A DNA stretch of 64,000 nt, taken from positions 124,001-188,000 of the forward strand of contig CAWARA010000031.1 in the NCBI GenBank assembly GCA_963784195.1. The letters are read 5' to 3'. Source of the DNA: CAVQAH01 sp963784195. GTDB taxonomy: Bacteria > Acidobacteriota > Vicinamibacteria > Vicinamibacterales > 2-12-FULL-66-21. Position numbers and translations under genes: made by a program. Below are positions 1 to 9,721 of this stretch, one piece after another. The notes beneath the pieces are model-generated. The model was not told where the DNA came from. It did no database searches and saw only the letters and a list, made by a program, of their open reading frames with translations. Numbering within the stretch: the first letter of the stretch is position 1; every line of letters begins with the position of its first letter.

Positions 1-573
1 GTCCCCTACAGTTGGTCCGTGGACGGCCGCCGCCTGCTGTACAGCAGCGTCGCATCGCAAGGGAACGTTGATCTCTGGATCGTACCGATGGTGGGGGAAC
101 GCACACCGTGGGCGTTCGCGAAGACTCCCTTCCGTGAGAGCTATGGTGTGTTCTCGCCGGACGGCCGCTGGGTGGCCTACCAATCGAACGAAACGGGGCG
201 GCCGGAAGTCTATGTGCGGCCCGTTGTCCCGCCCGGCGCCGTGGGCACGGCCGCCGCGGCTGGAGGGCAGTGGCAGGTCTCCACTGCCGGCGGCGTCTTT
301 CCCGCCTGGCGGCCCGACTGCAAGGAGCTGTACTACCTCAACCCCGCTGGCGTGATGATGGCGGCGTCGATCACCGTCACCGGGACCGCGCTCGCACCGG
401 GCGCGCCGGTGATGCTCTTTCCCACGCGCGTCTCCGGCGGTGGCGTGGACAGACAACAGGGACGGGAATACGACGTCGGCCCCGACGGACGGTTCCTGAT
501 CAACATCGAACTTGACAGCGCCGCCGCGCCGATCACGCTGCTGATGAACTGGAAGCCCGAGGGGAGGAAGTAG
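1..573 (+). CDS. PD40/TolB-like beta-propeller protein, C-terminal part
   Basis: The frame is open to the left window edge, so only the last ~190 residues are present. The sequence shows PD40/WD40-like blades: SPDGRW near residue 54, RPDCKEL near residue 106 and GPDGRF near residue 159. It ends in a PITLLMNWKPE tail. That tail is common at the end of large acidobacterial proteins that join a serine/threonine kinase or a winged-helix domain to a TolB-type propeller. The N-terminal module is outside the window, so kinase or regulator cannot be decided. The blade assignment is solid; the parent family is inferred. Confidence 0.75.
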   Translation, partial: VPYSWSVDGRRLLYSSVASQGNVDLWIVPMVGERTPWAFAKTPFRESYGVFSPDGRWVAYQSNETGRPEVYVRPVVPPGAVGTAAAAGGQWQVSTAGGVFPAWRPDCKELYYLNPAGVMMAASITVTGTALAPGAPVMLFPTRVSGGGVDRQQGREYDVGPDGRFLINIELDSAAAPITLLMNWKPEGRK

Positions 574-766
574 TTCCGCGCGGACTGAAGGTCCCGATAT
601 GTCGCCCAGTATTTGCCTATCCGCCCGGGACATGCTCGGATCGCGAGTCCGTCAGGGTTTTGTTACAGGCTCTTAAGCTCGGAGCTTGCTGAAAACGCAT
701 GAAGCGCAGCCGTTGAAGCGCGCACTCGCCGCGTCGATAATATGATGGCGGTCGAGGAGCCGTCGC

Positions 767-1165
767 ATGAAGAAGACAGCGAGCGCCAGGTTCAGCATCA
801 AGAGCTGGGACGAGAAGCCGTACAGCGAAGGCAAGGACCTGCCGAAGATGACGCGCGCGAGCGTCGACAAGACGTTCACCGGCGATATCGACGGCGAAGG
901 TCACGTCGAATACGTGATGATGTACTGCAGCGACGGGACGGCGGCCTTCGTCGGACTGGAGCGGATTACCGGGCGGATCGCTGGCAGGAACGGCAGCTTC
1001 GTGCTCCAGCGCACGGGCGTCTTCGAAGACGGCCAGGCGAAGGAATCCTACTTCGTCGTCACCGGCTCGGGGACGGGCGAACTCCGCAGTCTCCGCGGCG
1101 AGGGCACCTCCTCGGTCGGTCATGCCGCCGACTATCCCTTCGCGTTGAACTACGAACTGGACTAG
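767..1165 (+). CDS. DUF3224 domain protein
   Basis: A 132-residue protein without a signal peptide. It has the DUF3224 pattern: an early FTGDIDGEG strand, LERITGRIAGRNGSFVLQ in the middle, and VVTGSGTGELRSLRGEG near the end. DUF3224 proteins are small beta-barrels of unknown function resembling allene oxide cyclase. The start is supported by GAGGAG seven bases upstream of the ATG. A −10-like AATAAT/TAATAT stretch lies around 737-743. A secreted paralogue lies at 28374-28883. The biochemical role is not known. Confidence 0.85.
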   Translation: MKKTASARFSIKSWDEKPYSEGKDLPKMTRASVDKTFTGDIDGEGHVEYVMMYCSDGTAAFVGLERITGRIAGRNGSFVLQRTGVFEDGQAKESYFVVTGSGTGELRSLRGEGTSSVGHAADYPFALNYELD

Positions 1166-1260
1166 ACACCAAGAGTGACGCTTCGTCTCGTTGCAGCGGC
1201 AACGATCCTGACGCTCGCGCTGGCCGCGGCGACCGACCTTCCTGTATAAAACGGGATCGT

Positions 1261-1346
1261 GTGAACGATCGCGTGAACCATCCTGCGAACGATCGTCTGA
1301 ACCCCCCTGTGAACCCCCGTGCTGAACCCCCGTGTGAACCCCCGTC
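1261..1346. repeat. 12-bp period minisatellite
   Basis: About seven imperfect units of a 12-bp motif (gtgaacgatcgc, gtgaaccatcct, gcgaacgatcgt, ctgaaccccc and so on) lie back to back. The consensus drifts from gatc-containing to ccccc-containing units. The array ends just before a TGCTATCCT promoter-like element and the GGAGG of the downstream amidohydrolase, so it sits at the upstream edge of that gene's control region. Confidence 0.75.
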
Positions 1347-1384
1347 AGAAAACTGCTATCCTGCGCGCCGCGGAGGTGCGGTGA

Positions 1385-3020
1385 ATGCGTGCTCGCAGAT
1401 GGATCCTTTCCCTGAGCCTGACGGCAGCAATCGTTTCGACGCCGTTGGCGCAGAGCCGGCCGGCGCCGGCGCCGGCGCAGAAGGCGGCCGAGGTCAAGCC
1501 GGATGATCCGAAAACGGCGAAGCTGAAGGCCGAGGCAATCAAAGACGTCGAGGCGATGAAAGAGTTCTCGCAGCAGATGGTGGATTCCATCTTCAGTTTC
1601 TCCGAGCTGGGTTTTCAGGAAATCGAAACCCACCGCTACCTCGTCGACATTCTGAAGAAGAACGGGTTCACGGTTCAGGAGGGCATTGCCGGCATTCCGA
1701 CGGCCTTCATGGCGACGTGGGGATCGGGTAAGCCTGTCCTGGCGCTCGGATCGGACATCGATGGCATTCCGCAGGCGTCACAGAAACCAGGTGTCGCCTA
1801 CCACGATCCGATGATTCCGGGGGCGCCCGGACATGGAGAAGGGCACAACTCCGGGCAGGCCGTGAACATCACGGCGGCGATTGCGGTCAAGAAACTGATG
1901 GAGCGCGAGAAGCTGCCGGGCACGATTCGCATCTGGCCGGGGACCGCAGAGGAACTGGTGGGCACGAAGGCGTACTTCGTCCGCGAAGGCTTCTTCAAAG
2001 ACGTGGACATCGCGCTCTTCACCCACGTTGGCGACAACCTGGGCGTTTCATGGGGTGACGCGTCGGGCACGGGGCTGGTGTCGGTCCAGTACGCGTTTCC
2101 AGGGGCAGACCGCTCACTCGGCTGGCGCGCCCTGGCGCGGACGAAGCGCGCTCGACGCCGTGGAACTGATGAACATCGGGTGGAACTTCCGGCGGGAGCA
2201 CCTTCCACTCGAGCATCGCTCGCACTACGTGGTCACCGATGGCGGCGATCAGCCCAATGTCGTGCCGCGAACAGCGTCGGTTTGGTATTACTTCCGGCAG
2301 ACTACCTATCCCACGATCAAAGAGCTGTGGCAGATTGGCGACGACATCGCAAAGGGCGCCGCGATGATGACCGGCACCGAGTTGCTCCCGATGCGCGTGC
2401 TCGGCTCGGCGTGGCCCCGGCACTTCAACAAGACGGTTGCCGAGGTCACCTGGGCGAACATCCAGAAGGTGGGGCTCCCCGAGTGGAGCGAGGACGATCA
2501 GATGCTTGCACGCGCGCTGCAGAAGGAACTTGGCAACAGCACCCAGCGCGGGCTCTCGGTGAAGCTGCCAGAGCAGCTCGAAGGACCGATCAGGGAAAAC
2601 AGGGGCGGCGGCTCGGACGACATCGGCGACATTTCCTGGAACGTGCCGACGGTCACGATGCGCTACCCCTCGAACATTCCGGGGCTGCCCGGCCACAACT
2701 GGGCGAACGCCATCTCGATGGCCACCCCGATCGCACACAAGGGCGTCACGGCAGGTGCCAAGGTCCAGGCGATGACCATGCTGGATCTGCTGCTGAAGCC
2801 GGCGCTCGTCGATCAGGCGTGGGACTACTTCCGCACCGTGCAGACGAAAGAGATCAAGTACGAGCCGCTCATCCGTCCGGAGGACAAGCCGGCCGTCCAT
2901 CTGAACAAGGAGATCATGGACAAGTACCGGCCGGAGCTGAAGAAGTTCTACTACGATCCGTCGCGCTACAAGACCTATCTCGAGCAGCTGGGGATCGCCT
3001 ATCCGACGGTCAAGAAATAG
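1385..3020 (+). CDS. M20 family amidohydrolase, AbgB-like (single frameshift)
   Basis: Similar to the p-aminobenzoyl-glutamate hydrolase B / M20D amidohydrolase family: exported (signal-like residues 1-22), metal-dependent hydrolysis of N-acyl amino acids. GSDIDGIP and GEGHNSGQAVNI match the family's metal-binding stretches, and PGTAEELVGTKAYFVREG carries the catalytic glutamate. The frame breaks at the TTT at 2096-2098. Removing one T restores YAFQGQTAHSAGAPWRGRSA and the remaining ~300 residues to 3020. Either an indel artefact or a young pseudogene. Start ATG 1385 has GGAGG upstream. The reconstructed length (~545 residues) suits the family. Confidence 0.85.
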
Positions 3021-3030
3021 GCGGCGTCCG

Positions 3031-5412
3031 CTATTCGGCGCGCGGGGGTACGACGTGACGGCGGACGTCGCCCTGGACCTTGGACAGGTCCACCGCGGCG
3101 TCGTTCTGAGGGAGCGCGAGAAAGTATTCGGTGAGGGGACGATCGTCGGTCAGGATGGTTCCCTGACCGACGAATGCCCGCATCTCATCAGGTCCGGCCA
3201 CGTACCGCGACAGCAACGCGCTGAAGCTGCCCATCCCCATAGATTCGAGCGCCCGGCGCGAATCCTCGTTGGCCAGCTTGCGATCGAACGCATCCTGATC
3301 GAGCACCAGCGGCCTGCGGGACCCGACCATCAGCGTCCCGTGTTCCCACAGCGTCGTGTGCGGAAAGACGCTGAGGAACGTCCGCATGATCAACTTGTAT
3401 TCGGTGACGGTTCCGCTGCCGATCCACTGCACGGCGATGCCGTGATTGTTGAGCACGCGCGACATCAGCCGGTAGTACTCGGCCGAGTAGAGGTTGCCTG
3501 CGCCGGCGTGGACGGGGAGGATGACGTCCGCTGTGACGATGTCGTACCGCTTGTCGGTCAGCAGCATGTAGTTCCGGCCGTCGTCGATGTGCACGTGCAC
3601 GTTCGGCCGGCGCAGCAGGTCGAAATTGATGCCGCTGAACTGCCCTGCGGCGGCGACGACTGCCGGTGACAGCTCGATGACGTCGACGTCGAGTTGTGGA
3701 CTGTATGCGCCCACCGCGCCTGCGGTCGCGCCTCCGCCCGCACCGATGACGAGAGCCTTGTGCGGCTCGGGCTGAATAGCCAGACCGAGCGTGCCGATGG
3801 TGCGGTGATACGCGACCATGCTCGGCTCGTCGCTGGCCTGGTGCATGCCGTTGATGTAGAGGTAGTGGATGATGTTCTGGGCGAAGCGAGACGCGCGCCG
3901 GAGGATGGTCACGGTTGCGTGGCCGTCTTCGTTCCGCCACACCTGAACCTGCCCGGGAAATCGGGCGTTCAGCAGGCTGGTCACCGGATCGGGCGTGGAC
4001 ATCGCGATGGCCACGAACGCGAGCAGCGCCACGGCGCCACCGGCGATCGCGAGAACGCGCTGCTTCAGCTGCGAAAGCAGCAGCAGCCCGGTGCACAACG
4101 AGAGCGCGGAAATGACGATCAGCGTCACCCGGCTCCCCAGCAGCGGCAACAGCGCAAAGCCCGTCAGGAGTGCACCCGCAACCGCACCCGCGACGTTGAC
4201 CGCGTAGATGAAGCCGACACGCTCGCCCGCCCGCTCTTCGGTTACGTCTCCAGCCCACAGGGCGATGCCGATCGGAAACGCCATCCCCATCATCAAGGCC
4301 ACAGGGAAAATCGCCGCGATGCTCGTGACCGCCATCGGGCCGAAGTACGCCAGGCGACTTCCCGCAAAATGCGGAGCCGCCCACCCGTAGACAGCGCCGG
4401 CCTGCCCGACGACGGCCATCGACAGAATGGATGTCAGCGCGACGAGCACTTCGAGGATCGCCAGGAGCGCGAGAGGATTCAGCCGGCGCCGGTTCATGAG
4501 CGGCGTTGCCAGCGCACTGCCGAGCGCGATTCCCGCGAGCACGGTCGCCAGCATCACGGTAAACGCGTACGTCGTCGGCATCAGGAGCACGACGAGCAGC
4601 CGGAACCAGACGATTTCGAGCGCGAACGATGCGAAGCCCGAGACCGCGAACGTCAGCAGGACCAGCGTGTGAACGATCGGTCGTTTGGCAGGACTCGCTG
4701 GAATCGCATCGGCCGCCGGTTGCTCGGGTGATTTGGCGGGGAGGGTGCCGGCCGTTCTTTCGTAAAACGCCGAAAGCGCGAAGGCGCCGACGCTCACGAT
4801 CAGGTTGGCCAGGGCGCCGATGCGAAACGCCCACTCGATGCCGAGCTGGGGAACGAGCCACAGGCCGGCGAACAGCGCGCCGACGATGGCGCCGCCGGTG
4901 TTGAACGCATAGAGCAGGCTGATCTGACGGCCGAGAAGGGACCCCGTGCCAAGCGCCGACTTCACGACGAGCGGCAACGTGGCACCCATCAACGTCGTGG
5001 GGACGATGAGGATCGCGAACGACAGCGCAAAACGAATGATCGTGACGAAAACCGGTGCGCCACTGAAGGTCGGGTAGAGCCGGACGTAGAGCAGTTCAAC
5101 TGCGTCGAGGAGGAACGGCGTCGACAGCGCGGCCACGGCGACCAGCGCTTCGGCGATTGCGAACGCGCGGAGCGGCCTCCGCACGCGATCGGCGAATCGT
5201 CCCGCAGTCGCGCTCCCGAGCGCGAGGCCCATCATGAACGCCGCCAGCACGGTGCTCGCTGCGTGCACCGTGACGCCGAACACGAGGGCGAGCAACCGCA
5301 TCCAGAGAACCTGGTAGATGAGGGCGCTTGCGCCGGACAGAAAGAAGAGCAGCAACAATGGCGCGAGCGGCGCACCCGCCTGGCGCGCACGCGTCGCGGG
5401 GGAATGAATCAT
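3031..5412 (-). CDS. Fused membrane/spermidine synthase-like protein
   Basis: A 793-residue protein. Residues 1 to ~480 form two blocks of hydrophobic helices (first block LLLLFFLSGASALIYQVLWM onward), separated by a hydrophilic linker near residues 225-245. The C-terminal part (~485-790) resembles a spermidine-synthase/SAM-dependent fold: VIGAGGGATAGAV nucleotide loop near 570, DVIELSPAVV, and DDGRNYMLL. This architecture is common in Acidobacteria and Planctomycetes. It is annotated 'fused MFS/spermidine synthase' but its substrate is unproven. The start ATG has GGAG four bases upstream and diverges from hisS. Confidence 0.85.
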   Translation of the reverse strand: MIHSPATRARQAGAPLAPLLLLFFLSGASALIYQVLWMRLLALVFGVTVHAASTVLAAFMMGLALGSATAGRFADRVRRPLRAFAIAEALVAVAALSTPFLLDAVELLYVRLYPTFSGAPVFVTIIRFALSFAILIVPTTLMGATLPLVVKSALGTGSLLGRQISLLYAFNTGGAIVGALFAGLWLVPQLGIEWAFRIGALANLIVSVGAFALSAFYERTAGTLPAKSPEQPAADAIPASPAKRPIVHTLVLLTFAVSGFASFALEIVWFRLLVVLLMPTTYAFTVMLATVLAGIALGSALATPLMNRRRLNPLALLAILEVLVALTSILSMAVVGQAGAVYGWAAPHFAGSRLAYFGPMAVTSIAAIFPVALMMGMAFPIGIALWAGDVTEERAGERVGFIYAVNVAGAVAGALLTGFALLPLLGSRVTLIVISALSLCTGLLLLSQLKQRVLAIAGGAVALLAFVAIAMSTPDPVTSLLNARFPGQVQVWRNEDGHATVTILRRASRFAQNIIHYLYINGMHQASDEPSMVAYHRTIGTLGLAIQPEPHKALVIGAGGGATAGAVGAYSPQLDVDVIELSPAVVAAAGQFSGINFDLLRRPNVHVHIDDGRNYMLLTDKRYDIVTADVILPVHAGAGNLYSAEYYRLMSRVLNNHGIAVQWIGSGTVTEYKLIMRTFLSVFPHTTLWEHGTLMVGSRRPLVLDQDAFDRKLANEDSRRALESMGMGSFSALLSRYVAGPDEMRAFVGQGTILTDDRPLTEYFLALPQNDAAVDLSKVQGDVRRHVVPPRAE

Positions 5413-5458
5413 GAGGCTCCATCATAAGCCGGACGCAGGCGTCTATCGAGGATGATCC

Positions 5459-5503
5459 TATAATGATGGGATGATCGGCCTCGATTACATGCAACAAGCG
5501 TGA
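5459..5503 (+). promoter_or_regulatory. hisS promoter −10 and 10-codon leader ORF
   Basis: TATAAT occupies 5459-5464. Six bases later an ATG (5471) opens a 10-codon frame, MIGLDYMQQA, whose TGA (5501-5503) shares bases with the hisS ATG (5503) as TGATG. No Shine-Dalgarno lies in front of hisS, so translation may be coupled through the short frame. The peptide has no histidine run, so it is not a classical attenuator. No good −35 is visible. Confidence 0.45.
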
Positions 5504-6870
5504 TGCCGGAGCACACTCGCCCCGCGCGGGGCATGCGGGACTTCCTGCCCGAGGACGTCCGTCGCCGCGATTACGTGATCGCCATCGTCAGAGACGTCTA
5601 TCAGCGGTACGGGTTCGAGCCGCTCGAGACTCCGTCGCTCGAGAACATCGAGACGCTGACCGGCAAGTACGGTGAAGAGGGCAACAAGCTCATATTCAAG
5701 GTGCTGCGGCGCGGCGAGCACGAGTCGTCGGGCGAAACCGATCTGGCGTTGCGCTACGACCTGACCGTCCCGCTGGCGCGTGTCGTTGCTGAATATCGCG
5801 GCAAGCTGCCGAAGTTCTTCAAGCGCTACCAGATTCAGCCCGTGTGGCGCGCCGATCGGCCGGCCCGCGGCCGCTTTCGCGAGTTCTATCAGTGCGACGT
5901 CGACTCCATCGGATCGCGGTCGATGGTGGTCGAGGCGGAATTGTGCTCTGCGGTGTCCGACGTGCTGACCCGGCTCGGTTTTGACAACTTCACGCTGAAG
6001 TTGAACGACAGGCGCGTCTTGAGCGGGTTGCTGTACGCCGCCGGTGTTCCGGCGGAAATGCACGGCACGGCGCTCGTGGCGCTCGACAAGCTCGACAAGG
6101 TCGGCTTCGAAGGCGTCGAACGCGAGTTGCGGGAGCGCGGCGTGCCGCCCGGCGACGACGGCCAGTATCTCGGGCCATGGCGGCAACTGCTGCCGTTGTG
6201 GGAGAACGCGTCCGATCCGGCGAAGGCGAATCACGACTCGATCGATCTCCTGCGGCAGCTGCTGGCCGGGCATGTCGACGCCCGGGAAGGCGTCGATGAT
6301 CTCGACGAGATACTCAGGTACACGTCCCAGACCTCGGCCGGACGGCATCTGCGTTTCGACGCCACGCTGGCGCGGGGCCTGTCGTACTACACCGGCGCGA
6401 TCATGGAGATCACCGTGCCGGATCTCGCCGGCAGCCTGGGTGGCGGCGGCCGCTACGACAACCTGATCGGCATGTTCCTCGGCGAGAACATCCCGGCCTG
6501 CGGGTTCTCGCTCGGGCTCGAGCGGATCCTGGTCGTCATGTCGGAGCGGCAGATGTTTCCGGCAGACGTCCAGCAGGCTGCGGCCGATGTGATGATCACG
6601 TTGTTCGACTCGTCGTCGGTCGAGGATGCGCTGGCGCTCGCCGCCGAGCTGCGGGCCGACGGGCGTCGCGTCGAGGTCTATCCGGAGCCCGACAAGCTGG
6701 GGAAGCAGTTCAAGTACGCCGCCGCCCGCGGCGTCCGCTACGTGCTGGTCGTTGGCGCGGACGAGCGGGCGAGAAACGAAGTCACGGTCAAGGACATGAC
6801 TACCGGCGACCAGACGTCGGTGCCACGGGCCGAGCTCGAGGCGAGGCTGCAGGCGGCGCGTCACGAATAG
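5503..6870 (+). CDS. hisS: Histidyl-tRNA synthetase
   Basis: Charges tRNA-His with histidine in the cytoplasm. A class II synthetase of ~455 residues. Visible motifs: RYDLTVPLARVVAEY (~88-102), motif 2 RYQIQPVWRADRPARGRFRE (~108-127), the histidine-specific LARGLSYYTG (~290), and motif 3 CGFSLGLERI (~337). An anticodon-binding domain follows from ~365. ATG 5503 overlaps the stop of a short leader frame; GTG 5500 is an in-frame alternative. aspS follows after 31 bases, so the two synthetases are probably co-transcribed. Confidence 0.97.
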   Translation: MPEHTRPARGMRDFLPEDVRRRDYVIAIVRDVYQRYGFEPLETPSLENIETLTGKYGEEGNKLIFKVLRRGEHESSGETDLALRYDLTVPLARVVAEYRGKLPKFFKRYQIQPVWRADRPARGRFREFYQCDVDSIGSRSMVVEAELCSAVSDVLTRLGFDNFTLKLNDRRVLSGLLYAAGVPAEMHGTALVALDKLDKVGFEGVERELRERGVPPGDDGQYLGPWRQLLPLWENASDPAKANHDSIDLLRQLLAGHVDAREGVDDLDEILRYTSQTSAGRHLRFDATLARGLSYYTGAIMEITVPDLAGSLGGGGRYDNLIGMFLGENIPACGFSLGLERILVVMSERQMFPADVQQAAADVMITLFDSSSVEDALALAAELRADGRRVEVYPEPDKLGKQFKYAAARGVRYVLVVGADERARNEVTVKDMTTGDQTSVPRAELEARLQAARHE

Positions 6871-6901
6871 ATGGCGATCGGGAATTGGGAGTAGCTGGCG
6901 A

Positions 6902-8671
6902 ATGAACGTACCTCTCGGAACACTTGCGCGCACGCACACGTGCGGCGAGCTCGGCGCCGCCGACGTCGGCAAGGACGTCGTGCTGCTCGGCTGGGTCCAT
7001 CGGATCAGGGATCTCGGATCGCTGGTCTTCATCGACATCCGCGATCGCCATGGCCTGACGCAGGTCGTGGCGCGCGAGAGCGGCGACCTCGTCGCCGCCG
7101 CGCAGCGTCTTCGGCCTGAGTACGTCGTTGCGATACTGGGCAAGGTCGAGGGACGCGCACCTGAGACGGTCAATCCCAAGATGAAGACCGGCGAGATCGA
7201 AGTCGCCGTCAGCGAGATCCGTCCCCTCAACGACGCGAAGACGCCGCCGTTTCCAATTGCCGACGAATCTCCGGTGTCGGAAGACACACGGTTGAAATAC
7301 CGCTACCTCGACCTTCGCCGCCAGCGCATGCAGCGAAACATGATCCTGCGGCACAAGACGACGATGGAGGTGCGGAAGTATTTTGACGAACAAGGTTTCC
7401 TGGAGATCGAGACGCCGATGCTCACCAAGTCGACGCCCGAGGGGGCGCGCGACTACCTGGTGCCCAGCCGGGTCCACCCCGGTGAGTTCTACGCGCTGCC
7501 GCAGTCGCCGCAGATCTTCAAACAGATCCTGATGATCTCGGGAATGGACCGCTACTTCCAGATCGTCAAGTGCTTCAGAGACGAGGACCTGCGCGCCGAT
7601 CGGCAGCCCGAGTTCACGCAGGTCGATCTCGAGATCTCGTTCGGGACCGAGAACCTCGTGTTCTCGGTCATCGAGCCGCTGATGGGCCGGCTGATGGGGC
7701 TCATCGGGCGCGATGCCCCGCAGCCATTCCTGCGGCTCCCGTATTCCGAGGCGATCGCGAAGTACGGCTCCGACAAGCCCGATCTGCGGGTGGGCATGGA
7801 GATCAGGGAACTGGCCGCAGCGTTCGCTGATTCGGAGTTCTCTGTCTTCCGCGGCGCAATCGACAAGGGTGGCGTCGTCCGCGGTTTCGCGGCACCCGGC
7901 GTCGCGAAGTATTCGCGGCGGGAGCTCGACGAGCTGGTAGAGCAGGCGAAGCAGCTTGGCGCCAGCGGCCTGGTCTGGGCGCGACTCGCGGAAGGTGCGG
8001 TGCAGAGCCCGGCACTGAAGGCGGCTGGCGAGCCGGCCATCCGGCGAGCGATCGAGCTGGCAGGTGCCGGTGCCGGGGATCTGGTGCTGATGGCCGCGGG
8101 TTCCGCGGATGCCACGTCGAAGGTCCTCGGACAGCTGCGCCTCAACATCGCGCGCAAGGAGAACCTGCTCGATCCGCAGAAGTTCGCCTTCCTCTGGGTC
8201 GTCGACTTTCCCATGTTCGAGTGGGTCGAGGAAGAGCAGCGCTACGAGTTCATGCACCACCCGTTCACGTCGCCGCTCGAGAGCGATGCGAACCTCCTGG
8301 AGACCGATCCGGGGCGCGCCCGAGCTCGCGCGTACGACCTCGTGCTGAACGGCAGCGAGATCGCCGGCGGCAGCATTCGAATCCACGACCAGACCCTGCA
8401 GCGCCTGATCTTCAAGCTGCTGCAAATCTCGGACGAGGAAGCACGGCTGCGCTTCGGGTTCTTCCTGGAAGCGCTGGAATTCGGCACGCCGCCTCACGGC
8501 GGGATTGCCCTCGGGCTGGACCGTATCGTCGCCATTCTGTCTGGCGAGAGCTCCATCCGCGACGTGATTGCGTTCCCGAAGACGGCGCAGGCGGTCGACC
8601 TCATGGCGGGGGCGCCGTCAACCGTCAATGAGAAGCAACTGCGTGAATTGGGGATCGATGTGAAAGGGTAG
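6902..8671 (+). CDS. aspS: Aspartyl-tRNA synthetase (Asp/Asn type)
   Basis: A 589-residue class IIb synthetase with the bacterial layout. The OB-fold anticodon domain covers residues ~15-110. Motif 2 is FRDEDLRADRQPEFTQVDLE (~220). The GAD insertion covers ~290-415. Motif 3 is GIALGLDRIVAILSGE (~535), and the protein ends in the usual FPKTAQAVDLM region. It charges tRNA-Asp, and may be non-discriminating if the genome lacks AsnRS, which cannot be judged here. It sits directly after hisS, a very common pairing. Confidence 0.97.
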   Translation: MNVPLGTLARTHTCGELGAADVGKDVVLLGWVHRIRDLGSLVFIDIRDRHGLTQVVARESGDLVAAAQRLRPEYVVAILGKVEGRAPETVNPKMKTGEIEVAVSEIRPLNDAKTPPFPIADESPVSEDTRLKYRYLDLRRQRMQRNMILRHKTTMEVRKYFDEQGFLEIETPMLTKSTPEGARDYLVPSRVHPGEFYALPQSPQIFKQILMISGMDRYFQIVKCFRDEDLRADRQPEFTQVDLEISFGTENLVFSVIEPLMGRLMGLIGRDAPQPFLRLPYSEAIAKYGSDKPDLRVGMEIRELAAAFADSEFSVFRGAIDKGGVVRGFAAPGVAKYSRRELDELVEQAKQLGASGLVWARLAEGAVQSPALKAAGEPAIRRAIELAGAGAGDLVLMAAGSADATSKVLGQLRLNIARKENLLDPQKFAFLWVVDFPMFEWVEEEQRYEFMHHPFTSPLESDANLLETDPGRARARAYDLVLNGSEIAGGSIRIHDQTLQRLIFKLLQISDEEARLRFGFFLEALEFGTPPHGGIALGLDRIVAILSGESSIRDVIAFPKTAQAVDLMAGAPSTVNEKQLRELGIDVKG

Positions 8672-8752
8672 CCATACCCGCCCCCCGGGTGTCCCGAGCG
8701 CGTTTGTGGTAAAATGGTTGCTAATTAGCTGTTTTTACTAGGAGTTACGCCA

Positions 8753-9721
8753 ATACCTCCTGCCACAGTCGTCCGAAAAGTTGCAGTCCCTGACGAGGGG
8801 ATCGAGTCGCTTTTCGGAACCTACGACGAGAATCTCAAGCACCTCGAGACGCTGTTCAACGTCCGCATCCGTACCAACGGCCATGACCTGGTGGTCGAAG
8901 GAGACTCCGGGGATGTGGCGAAGGCCGAGCGGATACTCGATCAATTGACGGCGCTGATCCGCGGCGGGTACAAGCTCGCCAAGGGAGACGTGAAGACCGC
9001 CTCCCAGTTGTTCGTCCAGGACGAGAACGTCGATTTCGCCGATTACTTCCTGCGCGGTGCCCCCAAGACTTCGGGCAAGCGGCAGGTGCTGCCGAAGAGC
9101 GTCAATCAGCGGCGCTATCTGGACGCGATCGAGAAACACGACATCGTGTTCGGGATCGGTCCGGCGGGGACGGGGAAGACGTACCTGGCGATGGCGCAGG
9201 CGGTGTCGTACCTGCTTGCCAAGCGCGTCAGCCGGATCATCCTGGCCCGGCCCGCGGTGGAAGCGGGTGAAAAGCTGGGGTTCCTTCCGGGCGATCTCCA
9301 GGAAAAGGTGAACCCGTACCTTCGTCCGCTCTACGATGCCCTTTACGACATGATGGACCTCGAGCGGGTCGAGCGGATGATCGAGCGGGGAACCATCGAG
9401 GTCGCGCCCATTGCCTTCATGCGCGGCCGGACGCTCAACGATGCATTCGTCATTCTCGATGAGGCGCAAAACACGACGTCCGAGCAGATGAAGATGTTTC
9501 TGACGCGCCTCGGATTCGGATCGAAAGCAGTCATCACGGGGGATATCACTCAGATCGATCTGCCGATAGGCCGGACGTCCGGTCTTGTCGAAGCCATGAA
9601 GGTGGTCGCCAACGTCGACGGTATCTCGTTCATCCATTTCGACGACAAAGACGTCGTCCGCCACCAGCTCGTGCAGCAGATCGTGAAGGCTTACGAATCC
9701 TACGGTGGATCCCGACAGTAA
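8753..9721 (+). CDS. phoH: PhoH-like ATPase, probable non-canonical start
   Basis: A PhoH/YbeZ-type P-loop ATPase linked to YbeY in rRNA maturation. Motifs: GPAGTGKTYLAMA (Walker A), RPAVEAGEKLGFLPGD, and FVILDEAQNTT (Walker B). Family-like N-terminal residues (LFGTYDENLKHLETLFNVRI) begin well upstream of the first ATG/GTG/TTG in frame, which is GTG 8891. The frame opens after a stop at 8726-8728. The only initiator-like codon well placed behind the GGAG at 8741-8744 is ATA 8753 (8-base spacing). A single-base error could have removed a normal ATG. The end overlaps ybeY by 17 bases. Confidence 0.8.
   Translation: MPPATVVRKVAVPDEGIESLFGTYDENLKHLETLFNVRIRTNGHDLVVEGDSGDVAKAERILDQLTALIRGGYKLAKGDVKTASQLFVQDENVDFADYFLRGAPKTSGKRQVLPKSVNQRRYLDAIEKHDIVFGIGPAGTGKTYLAMAQAVSYLLAKRVSRIILARPAVEAGEKLGFLPGDLQEKVNPYLRPLYDALYDMMDLERVERMIERGTIEVAPIAFMRGRTLNDAFVILDEAQNTTSEQMKMFLTRLGFGSKAVITGDITQIDLPIGRTSGLVEAMKVVANVDGISFIHFDDKDVVRHQLVQQIVKAYESYGGSRQ

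Noticed and set aside
617..1633. Long minus-strand frame of ~338 residues
   Set aside because: Arginine/glutamine-rich shadow lying over the DUF3224 gene, the minisatellite and the amidohydrolase start; no motifs.
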